NCBI RefSeq assembly: GCF_004153445.1
Contig: NZ_SDQC01000006.1
Location: 186,001 to 250,000 of the forward strand
Direction: 5' to 3'
Source of the DNA: Allopusillimonas soli
GTDB lineage: Bacteria > Pseudomonadota > Gammaproteobacteria > Burkholderiales > Burkholderiaceae_B
Length of the DNA stretch: 64,000 nucleotides
A program made the position numbers and the translations under genes. The notes beneath the pieces are model-generated. The model had not been told where the DNA came from, ran no database searches, and saw only the letters and a program-made list of their open reading frames with translations. Below are positions 25,393-33,076 of this stretch, one piece after another. Position 1 is the first letter of the stretch. The number at the start of each line of letters is the position of its first letter.

Positions 25393-26772
25393 ATGGAGCC
25401 AGTAGAGCAGCTCGTTCGAGCCGATGAGGGCTTGGTTAAGCGTGCCATCTTCTCAGACGAAGAAATTTTTCGAGAGGAAATCAATCGAATCTTTTCACGC
25501 GCTTGGTTGTTCGTCGGCCATGAAAGCTTGATACCCAATCCAGACGACTACTTCGTATCACGCATGGGGAGTGACTCGGTCATCCTTACACGCAATCGGC
25601 AGGGTGAAATTCAGGTACTACTTAACAGCTGTACTCACCGCGGCATGAAACTGTGCCGCTATGATCAAGGTAACAACCGAACTTTCACCTGCCCATATCA
25701 TGGCTGGAGCTTTTCCACTGATGGCAATCTGGTCGAGCGTCCAGGAGAACTGGTAGGCGTGCCAGGTCATGCCAGCCACTACAAGGGAGATTTGGATAAA
25801 AAACAATGGGGCCTGAAACGGGTAGCACACGTACATAATTACAAGGGGGCGATATTTGCAACCTGGGACGCAGGCGCCCCTGCATTTGAAGATTATCTCG
25901 GAGATATGCGCTACTACCTGGATTCTGCGCTGGATCACCGCGATGGTAGTCCTGGCGGATCTATTGTTATAGGCGGCGTACAAAAATGGCGTGTTGGCAG
26001 CAACTGGAAGATGCCAGCGGAGAACTTTATCGGCGATCTATATCACGACATTAGCCACCGATCAGTGGATATCGTCGGGATAGGGCCAAGCGGCGGGCGA
26101 GGCAGACGAGATGCCATGAAGGGCCGAGTTGCGATCGCTTTTCCTGCACTGGGACATGGCCTACTGGGAAACCTGCCTCATTACGAAGAGCCCGAGTACC
26201 AGGCGAACTACGCAGCCGATCCAGAAATTGAAAAATACTATCGAGATGTACATCAGGCTCGCATAAGAAACCTCGGAAATCAGATGCGCGTTCGGCACCG
26301 CGTTGGCACCATCTTTCCAAACATGTCTTTTCATGGTTGGCAACCACGCACCATTACTGTGTATCACCCCATCAGTCCCTCTGAAATGGAAATGTGGCGC
26401 ATGTATTTGGTGGACGCAGACGCACCAGCAGGAGTCAAAGAGGCAGCGAGACACTATTTTCTTCGCTATTCCGGTCCGGGAGGCATGACTGAGTCCGATG
26501 ACATGGAAAACTGGACCGGCGCCACCGAGGCCAGTCGAGGCAGCATTGCTCGAGAAATGTATTTTAACTATCAAATGGGTATCGGCCACTGTAAGCCCGT
26601 CCCCGAACTACGTGGCGCGGTTGTCAGTAATGAATTCACCGAAGAAAATGCGCGCGCGTACTACCGTCGCTGGGGGCAATTCATGTCTGGAAAATCGTGG
26701 GACGAATTAATGCCCACATATGAGATCAAAGACGAAGCCTGTCTTCCCCTCACGGGCAGCCAGCTACCGTAG
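25393..26772 (+). CDS. Aromatic-ring-hydroxylating dioxygenase, alpha subunit (Rieske)
   Basis: The catalytic subunit, 459 residues. The Rieske [2Fe-2S] ligands are C80, H82, C100 and H103 (SCTHRGMKLC and TFTCPYHGW). The mononuclear iron site is in NWKMPAENFIGDLYHDISHR, with H218 and H222 and the bridging D215; the third ligand is probably in SDDMENW. This is the standard family layout. The start at 25393 is taken because GAGG lies 6 bases upstream; a longer frame has ATGs at 25381 and 25348. It is divergent from the operon holding its beta subunit, ferredoxin and reductase, and is followed by a Bug binding protein. The substrate is unknown. Confidence 0.92.
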   Translation: MEPVEQLVRADEGLVKRAIFSDEEIFREEINRIFSRAWLFVGHESLIPNPDDYFVSRMGSDSVILTRNRQGEIQVLLNSCTHRGMKLCRYDQGNNRTFTCPYHGWSFSTDGNLVERPGELVGVPGHASHYKGDLDKKQWGLKRVAHVHNYKGAIFATWDAGAPAFEDYLGDMRYYLDSALDHRDGSPGGSIVIGGVQKWRVGSNWKMPAENFIGDLYHDISHRSVDIVGIGPSGGRGRRDAMKGRVAIAFPALGHGLLGNLPHYEEPEYQANYAADPEIEKYYRDVHQARIRNLGNQMRVRHRVGTIFPNMSFHGWQPRTITVYHPISPSEMEMWRMYLVDADAPAGVKEAARHYFLRYSGPGGMTESDDMENWTGATEASRGSIAREMYFNYQMGIGHCKPVPELRGAVVSNEFTEENARAYYRRWGQFMSGKSWDELMPTYEIKDEACLPLTGSQLP

Positions 26773-26915
26773 CATCGTCGACCGTACCATACGCCGTGCT
26801 GAGAGCACAGAGACAATTTCAATAGGCTGCCAAGTTCTGGCCATTACCTAGGCCTTTGCTTTGAAGCCATATAACGCAGCTCAAACAGGCTTCACAAACC
26901 AAAAGGAGACACTCA

Positions 26916-27908
26916 ATGGAACGCCGTTCGCTTCTCAAGCTGTTGGCCGCTGGCGCCGTATGTGTGCCATACAATCGCCTTATGGCGAAGGGCCAAGACT
27001 ACCCCACCCACACAATTCATATGCTGGTAGGCTCAACACCAGGTAGCGCAACCGATCTGGCTTCACGTCTAGCTGCTGAAATTTTGCAGAATAAATATGA
27101 GCAGACTGTTGTTGTCGAGAATAAACCAGGTGCAGGCGGCGTTATTTGCATGATTGACGTTGCCAAAGCCGCCCCAGATGGTTACACATTGCAGTTGGGG
27201 GGCCTTGGACACAATGTTATTCCTCCGGTCACGCGCACTGGCTTGCCCATTGATATACCAAATCAGATCATGGCCATTGCACAAGCAGCGGAGTTTGTAA
27301 ATGTGCTTGTGGTACGTAAAAATCACCCAGCAAACAACCTGCAAGAGTTCATCGACTATCAAAAAAATAGAAAGAAACGCGTACTGTACGGCAGCAACGG
27401 CATTGGAAGCTCATCCCATATGACTAGTGAGCTCTTCGGCATTCGTACTGGCTTGAATTTAGAACACGTTCCCTACAAGGCCGCCAGCGATGCGCTGATA
27501 GGTACAGCCAACGGAGATCTTGACTTGCTATTTATGAACATGCCGCCTACTTTACCCATTATTCAGACAGGGCAACTTAAAGCGCTTGCTGTAACCAGTA
27601 GTTATCGCGCACGGCAGCTTCCGGATGTTCCAACAATGCAGGAGCAAGGTATGAGCGACTTCGACGTGACGAGCTGGTTGGGCGTATATGCACCCGCAGG
27701 CTTGGCACCCGAGATAGTACAGAATCTGTCGGACACTCTGGTCGAGGGGTTTGGCTCTCAAAAATACAAGCAAAAGTTCATCAATGCTGGATTTGAACCA
27801 AAAGTACGCAATGCTAAAGAGTTTGCCGAGTTTAACCAAGCAGAACTGAAGCGCTGGGGGGATGTAGCGAAGAAGGCGGGTGTAAGCCTTCCCTATGGCA
27901 AGGCCTAA
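26916..27908 (+). CDS. Bug family (TctC-like) periplasmic substrate-binding protein
   Basis: A 330-residue solute receptor of the tripartite tricarboxylate transporter class. The leader MERRSLLKLLAAGAVCV looks Tat-like. Family motifs are MLVGSTPGSATDLASRLAAE, ENKPGAGGVICMIDVAKA, HVPYKAASDALIGTANGDLD and YAPAGLAPEIVQNL. AGGAG stands 7 bases before the ATG. It lies 143 bases after the dioxygenase alpha gene on the same strand, so it may capture that pathway's substrate. No TctA/TctB membrane genes are in the window, which is usual for orphan Bug proteins. Its A+T-rich codon use matches the accessory block. Confidence 0.92.
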   Translation: MERRSLLKLLAAGAVCVPYNRLMAKGQDYPTHTIHMLVGSTPGSATDLASRLAAEILQNKYEQTVVVENKPGAGGVICMIDVAKAAPDGYTLQLGGLGHNVIPPVTRTGLPIDIPNQIMAIAQAAEFVNVLVVRKNHPANNLQEFIDYQKNRKKRVLYGSNGIGSSSHMTSELFGIRTGLNLEHVPYKAASDALIGTANGDLDLLFMNMPPTLPIIQTGQLKALAVTSSYRARQLPDVPTMQEQGMSDFDVTSWLGVYAPAGLAPEIVQNLSDTLVEGFGSQKYKQKFINAGFEPKVRNAKEFAEFNQAELKRWGDVAKKAGVSLPYGKA

Positions 27909-27942
27909 ATATTTCGTTAGCTCATCCTCACACCAAAAACCT

Positions 27943-28545
27943 TTACAGCCCAGCACCATCATCCTTCAGCAAATCCTGAAACTCTCCATCGGAAGGTGAT
28001 CGTTGCAAGGCTTCTATGGGCATTTCTCCATGGCTAAATCCTAGAGCCTTCTTGATTGCATGGCTCATAGTTTCGACGTATTCATGTGGCATGCCTGCTG
28101 GGTACAGTATGCCCAGCAGGCTCCGACCACAAATCCTGGCACGCCAGATTCATTAGTAACGGAGACGTCGGGGCGCAACGCGGCTAGTTATGGCATGGCC
28201 AAGCGCAAAAACGTACCGTTGCCGGCTGAAGAAAATTGAACTCACCCGGATACGCCTTGGCATATGCAATAGAGCCCTCAAAATCATCGAAAGAAGCTCG
28301 CGGGCTTGCAAGCATAATAAGCAGCAGATCGCACAAAAACCCATCGACTCGAAATCTTTAAGTTTGCCGTGGTCGAAAGCATCATGCACGAAGTAGAGAA
28401 AGCTTCGGCTTATAGAAATGTAAATATCGCTATAGTCTATTGCTATCGCCCCCTTGTGCGTGAGACCGGGCGTCGTGTTCTCCGCAACCATGTGCATCAT
28501 CGACAAGGCGGGCGAAGCGGCTATGGCTATGAAGGAAATGCCGCT
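27943..28545 (-). pseudogene. Decayed Bug (TctC-like) binding-protein gene
   Basis: No intact gene fits this stretch, but minus-strand fragments in three frames follow the Bug family in order. ISFIAIAASPALSMMHMVAE (near 28540-28480) resembles the N-terminal ligand loop. EGSIAYAKAYPGEFNF is next, then SAGNGTFLRLAMP (from 28229). An in-frame stop and a jump of about 100 residues lead to LAALRPDVSVTNESGVPGF, then a frameshift and PAGMPHEYVETMSHAIKKAL, ending KDDGAGL and TAA at 27943. The total is about 600 bases against about 980 for an intact gene. The fragments are read by eye, so the limits are approximate. Confidence 0.7.
28093..28121. repeat. Hairpin-forming inverted repeat inside the Bug pseudogene
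   Basis: GCCTGCTGGG and CCCAGCAGGC form a perfect 10-base stem with a 9-base loop. It coincides with the point where the decayed Bug reading frame shifts between GVPGFVVGACW and PAGMPHEYV, so it may mark the mutation that disrupted the gene. It has no U-tract on either strand, so it is not a typical terminator. Confidence 0.6.
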
Positions 28546-28743
28546 GGCTTTGTGAGTTCGGCGGCAAATCATATTCATTGAAACAATGAACAAGTATCTC
28601 TTGTTCAATGCGCCTATAGTAGCGCTAGGTGAGCTCAAAAATCCTACAAAGGGCTCGCGAGGAGGTTACAGCCTTTGCGCTCAGAACCCACGAAGTTACT
28701 CCACGCTGAAATACGAAAAAAGAACACGAAGGAGAAGCAAACC

Positions 28744-30279
28744 ATGAGAACCCCACTGCTTTCATTGCTGTGCCTGTCTGCCATCGCCTACGCTGCACCG
28801 GGCGTCGCCGAAACACCGCGGGACGAATTCTTCTGGCTGGGGGAGATGAATAAAGCGACACTGGTCATCAACACCGACGAAGGCCTTATCGAAAAATCCA
28901 TGGCCCCGGGTTTTGCCGCAGGCATAGAAAAAGTCATCGAGGATGGAAACAAGGAAGGAGGCAAGCGTCCATCCACCGTGATTACTTTCGAACCCCTGAT
29001 GATCAAGGCCGCGGGCTCCGAAATCACGCTGCTGCATGCGGGACGCTCGAGTCAGGACATGCACGCAACCTACCGCGCCGCCATTCTGCGCGACGGCTTG
29101 CTCGACCTCGCCCAGCAACTGCAGGACACATCGACGACACTCGTGAATCTGGCCGAGAAGAACGCAGCCACCATTGTTCCCAACTACACCAATGGCGTTG
29201 CCGCGCAACCCAATAGCTATGGCCACTACCTTCTGGGTCATGCCGCAGGCCTGCGGCGCGACGCGCAGCGCATTCGGGAAGCTTATGCGCGTGTCGATCG
29301 ATCGGCCATGGGCACCACCGTACTGAACGGCACCAGCTGGCCGCTGAATCGGGAAAGAATGGCCCACTATCTCGGATTTCCGCGCATTGTGGACAATGCA
29401 TACGACGCCGCGCAGATATCGTCAATGGAGCACCCTGTGGAAGCAGGTGCCATCGTGATGAGCATTGCCTTGCATACTGGCCACTTCATCGAGGATCTGC
29501 TCACTCAGTATGCCCAGCCCAGGCCATGGATACTACTGCAGGAAGGCGGCGACAACACCTATGTTTCCAGTGCCATGCCCCAGAAGCGCAATCCTGGCCT
29601 GCTGAACAGGACGCGCAGCAGCGCATCCACCGCGCTGACGCTGGCATTGGGACCCGCCATTCAGGCCCACAACATCACACCGGGGATGCCGGACCCAAAA
29701 AGTGCCAAGGCCAACAGCGCAATGGTTGCCAGCGCAATCAAAGCCTTGAAAAACTGGGATGATGTCATGAAGGCTTTGGTCGTCAGCCCCGACCGCGCGC
29801 TGGAAGAGCTGAACAGCGATTGGACCGCCTCGCAGGAATTGGCCGATTCGCTCATGCGCAATCATGGGCTGCCGTTTCGCATCGGCCACCATTTTGCATC
29901 CGAGGTCGTCAGCTACGCCAAAAAGAACAACATCAAGCCGCTGGACTTTCCCTACGCGCAGGCGCAGCGCATCTATGCAGAAACCGTGCACGGAAGTGCG
30001 TATCCGCAAACTCTGCCCATGACGGAGGAAGGTTTCAAGGCAGCGCTGGATCCCGTGTCGATTGTGAACCATCGTGCAACGACGGGCGGCCCGCAGCCGG
30101 CGGAAATGAAACGCATGATTGCCGATGCGAGAAAAGACCTTGCCGAACAGCAGACATGGATCGATGCGCGGCATGGCTACATCGATGCAGCATTGAAGCA
30201 GTTGGACGCCGATTTCCAGAAATTGCTGGATGCGAGCAACAACTCGTCGCAGGAGAACAAGCCGACAGATGCGGCCTGA
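28744..30279 (+). CDS. Exported argininosuccinate lyase/fumarase superfamily protein
   Basis: A 511-residue lyase with a Sec signal peptide (MRTPLLSLLCLSAIAYAAPG, cut near AYA or GVA), so it should act in the periplasm. Superfamily motifs are HAGRSSQDMHATYRA, GTSWPLNRERMAHYLGF and the signature loop SSAMPQKRNPGLLNRTR near residue 275. Such enzymes split fumarate or a related acid from a substrate by beta-elimination. The start at 28744 is fixed by AAGGAG upstream and the signal peptide; a TTG at 28675 also has a ribosome site but would bury the signal. It lies between Bug genes and before an AEC permease. Secretion is atypical for this superfamily, and the reaction is unknown. Confidence 0.8.
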   Translation: MRTPLLSLLCLSAIAYAAPGVAETPRDEFFWLGEMNKATLVINTDEGLIEKSMAPGFAAGIEKVIEDGNKEGGKRPSTVITFEPLMIKAAGSEITLLHAGRSSQDMHATYRAAILRDGLLDLAQQLQDTSTTLVNLAEKNAATIVPNYTNGVAAQPNSYGHYLLGHAAGLRRDAQRIREAYARVDRSAMGTTVLNGTSWPLNRERMAHYLGFPRIVDNAYDAAQISSMEHPVEAGAIVMSIALHTGHFIEDLLTQYAQPRPWILLQEGGDNTYVSSAMPQKRNPGLLNRTRSSASTALTLALGPAIQAHNITPGMPDPKSAKANSAMVASAIKALKNWDDVMKALVVSPDRALEELNSDWTASQELADSLMRNHGLPFRIGHHFASEVVSYAKKNNIKPLDFPYAQAQRIYAETVHGSAYPQTLPMTEEGFKAALDPVSIVNHRATTGGPQPAEMKRMIADARKDLAEQQTWIDARHGYIDAALKQLDADFQKLLDASNNSSQENKPTDAA

Positions 30280-30342
30280 CACTCAACGTTCTGGCACGCC
30301 TGCGCGCGAGGCGCAGCGCGCCAAATAAATGGCGAGGCTCCA

Positions 30343-30396
30343 CCTGGCAGACATGGAAAAGGCCGGCAAATGCCGGCCTTTTCCATGTCTGCCAGG
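30343..30396. terminator. Bidirectional terminator-like perfect inverted repeat
   Basis: Two perfectly complementary 25-base arms (30343-30367 and 30372-30396) enclose the loop AAAT. The inner part is GGAAAAGGCCGGC and its complement. It lies between the convergent lyase gene (ends 30279) and Bug gene (ends 30431), where a shared terminator is expected. The A and T runs within the stem can act as the U-tract in either direction. Confidence 0.75.
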
Positions 30397-30430
30397 CTGC
30401 TGCTGAAGCGGCCTGGACACAGCGCAATGC

Positions 30431-31420
30431 TTACTCGAGCGTGATGTTGCCCTTCTTCACGACCTCGTGCGCCCAGTCGTACTGCTCCTTGATTTCCTTG
30501 GCGAACTCGTCAGGCGTATTGCCCGAGGGCGCCGCGCCCTGTTTCTCAAGCGAAGCTATCACCTCAGGATCCTTCAAGGCCTTGACAGCGGCATCGTGCA
30601 GAACATCGATGATTTCCTTGGGCGTACCCTTGGGCGCCAGCAGACCGTACCAGGCCGGCTGATTCAGCTGCGGATAGCCTTCCTCTGCCAGAGTGGGGAC
30701 ATCCGGCAGGGCTTTCAGACGCTCAGGCCATGCAATGGCCAGAGCACGCAGCTTGCCGGCCTTGATCTGCCCCATGGAAGAGGGCAGGTTGTCGAACATG
30801 CTGTCGATCTGTCCGCCCACGGCGTCGGTAACAGCCGGACCCGAACCCTTGTAGGGCACGTGAATGGCTTCGGTGCCGGTTGCCTGCTTGAAGGCTTCGC
30901 CAAAAAGGTGAAGGACCGAGCACGTACCCGAACTGCCATGGGTGTACTTGCCTGGATGATCCTTGAGCTGCTGCACAAATTCCTTGAAAGTCTTGGCAGG
31001 GAACTTGGGATTGACTTCGATGACATTAGGCACATTGGCGAAGTTGGTCACCGGCAGGAAGTCTTTCAGCGGATCATAAGGCAGGTCTTTGGGGCGGCAC
31101 GCGGGATTCACCGCCATGGTCGAGACGGTGGCGATGGACAAGGTGTAGCCGTCCGGTTCAGCGCGCGCTGCCTCGGATGCCCCAATGGCGCCACCGGCGC
31201 CACCCTTGTTCTCGACAACCATGGCCTGGCCGAGCACCTCGCCCATTTTCTGCGTGACGATCCGCGCCACGATGTCAGTGGAGCCGCCGGGAGCAAACGG
31301 CACGATGACACGAATGGCCTTGTCCGGGTAGGCAGCATGCGCTACACCTGCCGCACCAAACATGGAAGCTACGCCGGCAACGAGGGTAAGTGCGGCAAAC
31401 TTTCTGTGGAGGTTTTTCAT
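30431..31420 (-). CDS. Bug family (TctC-like) periplasmic substrate-binding protein
   Basis: A 329-residue periplasmic receptor with a clear Sec signal (KFAALTLVAGVASMFGAAGV, cut after AHA). The mature protein shows the family landmarks AIRVIVPFAPGGSTDIVARI, VVENKGGAGGAIGASEAARA, HVPYKGSGPAVTDAVGGQID and LPDVPTLAEEGYP. Bug proteins bind carboxylic acids and sometimes amino acids, through bridging waters. It is convergent with the exported lyase and divergent from the AEC permease. A 13-base hairpin lies 41 bases upstream. The ligand is unknown, but a dicarboxylate released by the neighbouring lyase is a reasonable guess. Confidence 0.93.
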   Translation of the reverse strand: MKNLHRKFAALTLVAGVASMFGAAGVAHAAYPDKAIRVIVPFAPGGSTDIVARIVTQKMGEVLGQAMVVENKGGAGGAIGASEAARAEPDGYTLSIATVSTMAVNPACRPKDLPYDPLKDFLPVTNFANVPNVIEVNPKFPAKTFKEFVQQLKDHPGKYTHGSSGTCSVLHLFGEAFKQATGTEAIHVPYKGSGPAVTDAVGGQIDSMFDNLPSSMGQIKAGKLRALAIAWPERLKALPDVPTLAEEGYPQLNQPAWYGLLAPKGTPKEIIDVLHDAAVKALKDPEVIASLEKQGAAPSGNTPDEFAKEIKEQYDWAHEVVKKGNITLE

Positions 31421-31460
31421 TTAGTGATGTCTCCGAAAAGGGGTATCCAGTAAGCGAAGA

Positions 31461-31489
31461 AAACAGCCTGGCTCGTAGCCAGGCTGTTT
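31461..31489. repeat. Perfect 13-base hairpin upstream of a Bug gene
   Basis: AAACAGCCTGGCT and AGCCAGGCTGTTT pair perfectly around the loop CGT. On either strand the 3' arm ends in GTTT, giving a weak terminator shape. It lies between the divergent starts of the Bug gene (31420) and the AEC permease (31607), so it is in the leader of one of them or insulates the two. Its role cannot be decided from sequence. Confidence 0.55.
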
Positions 31490-31606
31490 GTTTCAGGGTG
31501 GAGAATAACAGTAAACTACCCCATCTTGGCTGGTTGCCAACAAAAAAAGTTACAAATTGGCATACTGGATAACCCTGCCCCTACAGGCCGCTGCTGCAGT
31601 TTCTCT

Positions 31607-32506
31607 ATGTCCGTTCTCCTGCTAGTACTCCCGGATTTCATGCTCATTGGCCTGGGTTGGTTGCTGTATAACAAGCTGCGGTTCTCAGGAGACTTTTTCC
31701 AGCACGCAGAGAAGCTCGTCTATTTCGTACTGTTTCCTGCCCTGTTGTTCCACTCCATACGCCAGACACCGCTTAGCCCTTCATCGGCCTACCAATTGCT
31801 GCAGGCCGTGCTTGCGCTTCTGGCCTGCGGTGTGGCGGCGGTTTGGCTGGCCATGCCGGTATTGCGGCCCCAGCCGATGGCGCATGCGTCCATCGCGCAG
31901 TGCGGCTACCGCTTCAATACCTATATAGGGCTCTCTCTGGCATTGGCCATGTCGGGCACGGAGGGCCAGACCGTCATGGCCGTGATCGTGGGGCTGTCGG
32001 TGCCCTTTGCCAATGTGGCTGCCGTCCACGGCCTGGCCCGTCAGCAGCCTGGAGGGCGCATCCTGCGCGAGATTGTGCGCAACCCGCTCATTATCGCCAC
32101 GGTAGCCGCTCTTGCCTTCAACTTCCTGCACATCCCGGTGCCGCATGTGATCGATGTGGTGCTCAGCCGTCTGGGGGCCTGTGCCATCGCCATCGGCTTG
32201 ATGTGCGTGGGCGCCACATTGTCACTTTCCGGCGGACGTGGCGCCGGAAAGCTGATGGGCTGGATTGTCGTTGTCAGGCTGCTGCTCATGCCATTGGCAG
32301 CCATCGTGATAGGCTGGGCCCTGAATCTTCCGCCGCTCGAACGTCAAATACTGTTGTTATTTGGCGCCTTGCCCACGGCATCGTCCGCATATGTGCTGGC
32401 TGCCCGCATGGGTGGAAATGGGCCTCTGGTCGCGGTCACCATGTCTGTCACAACTGTGCTCGCCGTCATTACCATTCCCTTCTGGCTAACAATCGGCTTT
32501 AACTGA
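31607..32506 (+). CDS. AEC (auxin efflux carrier) family transporter
   Basis: An inner-membrane permease of 299 residues with about ten hydrophobic segments in two halves. The N-terminus (LLVLPDFMLIGLGWLLYNKL), YFVLFPALLFHSI and the polar helix break PLLIIATVAALAFNFL-like region (NPLIIATVAALAFNFLHIPV) are typical of bacterial AEC carriers, which move malate and other organic acids. LPTASSAYVLAARMGGN in the C-terminal half is another family mark. The start at 31607 is chosen because the first membrane segment follows at once; an upstream ATG adds 27 unlikely residues. It is next to a Bug receptor and 12 bases before tsaE. Confidence 0.88.
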   Translation: MSVLLLVLPDFMLIGLGWLLYNKLRFSGDFFQHAEKLVYFVLFPALLFHSIRQTPLSPSSAYQLLQAVLALLACGVAAVWLAMPVLRPQPMAHASIAQCGYRFNTYIGLSLALAMSGTEGQTVMAVIVGLSVPFANVAAVHGLARQQPGGRILREIVRNPLIIATVAALAFNFLHIPVPHVIDVVLSRLGACAIAIGLMCVGATLSLSGGRGAGKLMGWIVVVRLLLMPLAAIVIGWALNLPPLERQILLLFGALPTASSAYVLAARMGGNGPLVAVTMSVTTVLAVITIPFWLTIGFN

Positions 32507-32518
32507 TAGCCTAAAACC

Positions 32519-33076
32519 ATGGCAACACAAGAACCAAAAATAGATGCAATTTCGATTCAATTGCCAGATGAAGCTGCAACAAATGCGCTGGCCCAGGCAT
32601 TCGCGCCCATGCTTTGCGGCACGCATCCGCGCCTTGGGCCCTCGGTAAAAGGAGGCCGCATTCACCTCAGCGGCCACCTCGGCGCAGGCAAAACCAGCTT
32701 CGTTCGAGCCCTGCTTCGCGCCGCAGGAATCACTGGAAGAATAAAAAGTCCCAGCTACGCACTGCTTGAAAGCTATAATCTTTCTAACTTATACTTCTAT
32801 CACCTTGATTTTTATAGATTTAGCGATTCGCGCGAATGGGTGGATGCAGGATTCAGAGAAATCCTGCGTGATGAGGCGGTGGTTTTGATCGAATGGCCGG
32901 AACAGGCGGGCGGCTTGCTCTCCTCTCCGGATATGGATATCAGGCTCGACTATGCAGATGTCGGGCGTCATGCCTCCCTTGTCGCCCATAGCGATAAAGG
33001 AAGACTATGGCTGACGACACTTGCCTCCACACAAAAGGACATAATCCGGCAGATGTCTCCCGGCGCCGGGTCCTAG
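32519..33076 (+). CDS. tsaE: tRNA threonylcarbamoyladenosine biosynthesis ATPase TsaE
   Basis: TsaE is the ATPase of the TsaBDE complex that makes t6A37 in tRNAs reading ANN codons. The 185-residue protein has Walker A GHLGAGKT (52-59), the SPSYALLESY switch strand, YHLDFYRF and the conserved IEWPEQA. It is somewhat longer than the usual 150-160 residues at both ends. Its last 70 bases overlap the start of amiC in another frame. The tsaE-amiC-mutL-miaA neighbourhood is the conserved proteobacterial arrangement, here interrupted by a dedA gene on the other strand. Confidence 0.93.
   Translation: MATQEPKIDAISIQLPDEAATNALAQAFAPMLCGTHPRLGPSVKGGRIHLSGHLGAGKTSFVRALLRAAGITGRIKSPSYALLESYNLSNLYFYHLDFYRFSDSREWVDAGFREILRDEAVVLIEWPEQAGGLLSSPDMDIRLDYADVGRHASLVAHSDKGRLWLTTLASTQKDIIRQMSPGAGS

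Larger units (their letters stand above)
18850..28640. other. Accessory catabolic region of distinct composition
   Basis: Between tRNA-Arg and the secreted lyase gene the DNA is visibly richer in A and T than on either side, and codons such as AAT, ATT and GAA are common, unlike the flanking genes. The block holds a Rieske dioxygenase system, its GntR regulator, two hydroxyacid enzymes, a Bug binding protein and a decayed Bug gene. I found no integrase, transposase or flanking direct repeat. Its acquisition by transfer is therefore inferred from composition and content only, and the limits are approximate. Confidence 0.6.

Noticed and set aside
28153-28638. A 161-residue open frame on the minus strand as a real gene
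   Set aside because: Only part of it resembles a known family (Bug), and the match continues in other frames, which is the pattern of a pseudogene.
28675-28743. A TTG at 28675 with GAGGAGG upstream as the start of the lyase
   Set aside because: It would place 23 charged residues before a good signal peptide; the ATG at 28744 has its own AAGGAG.
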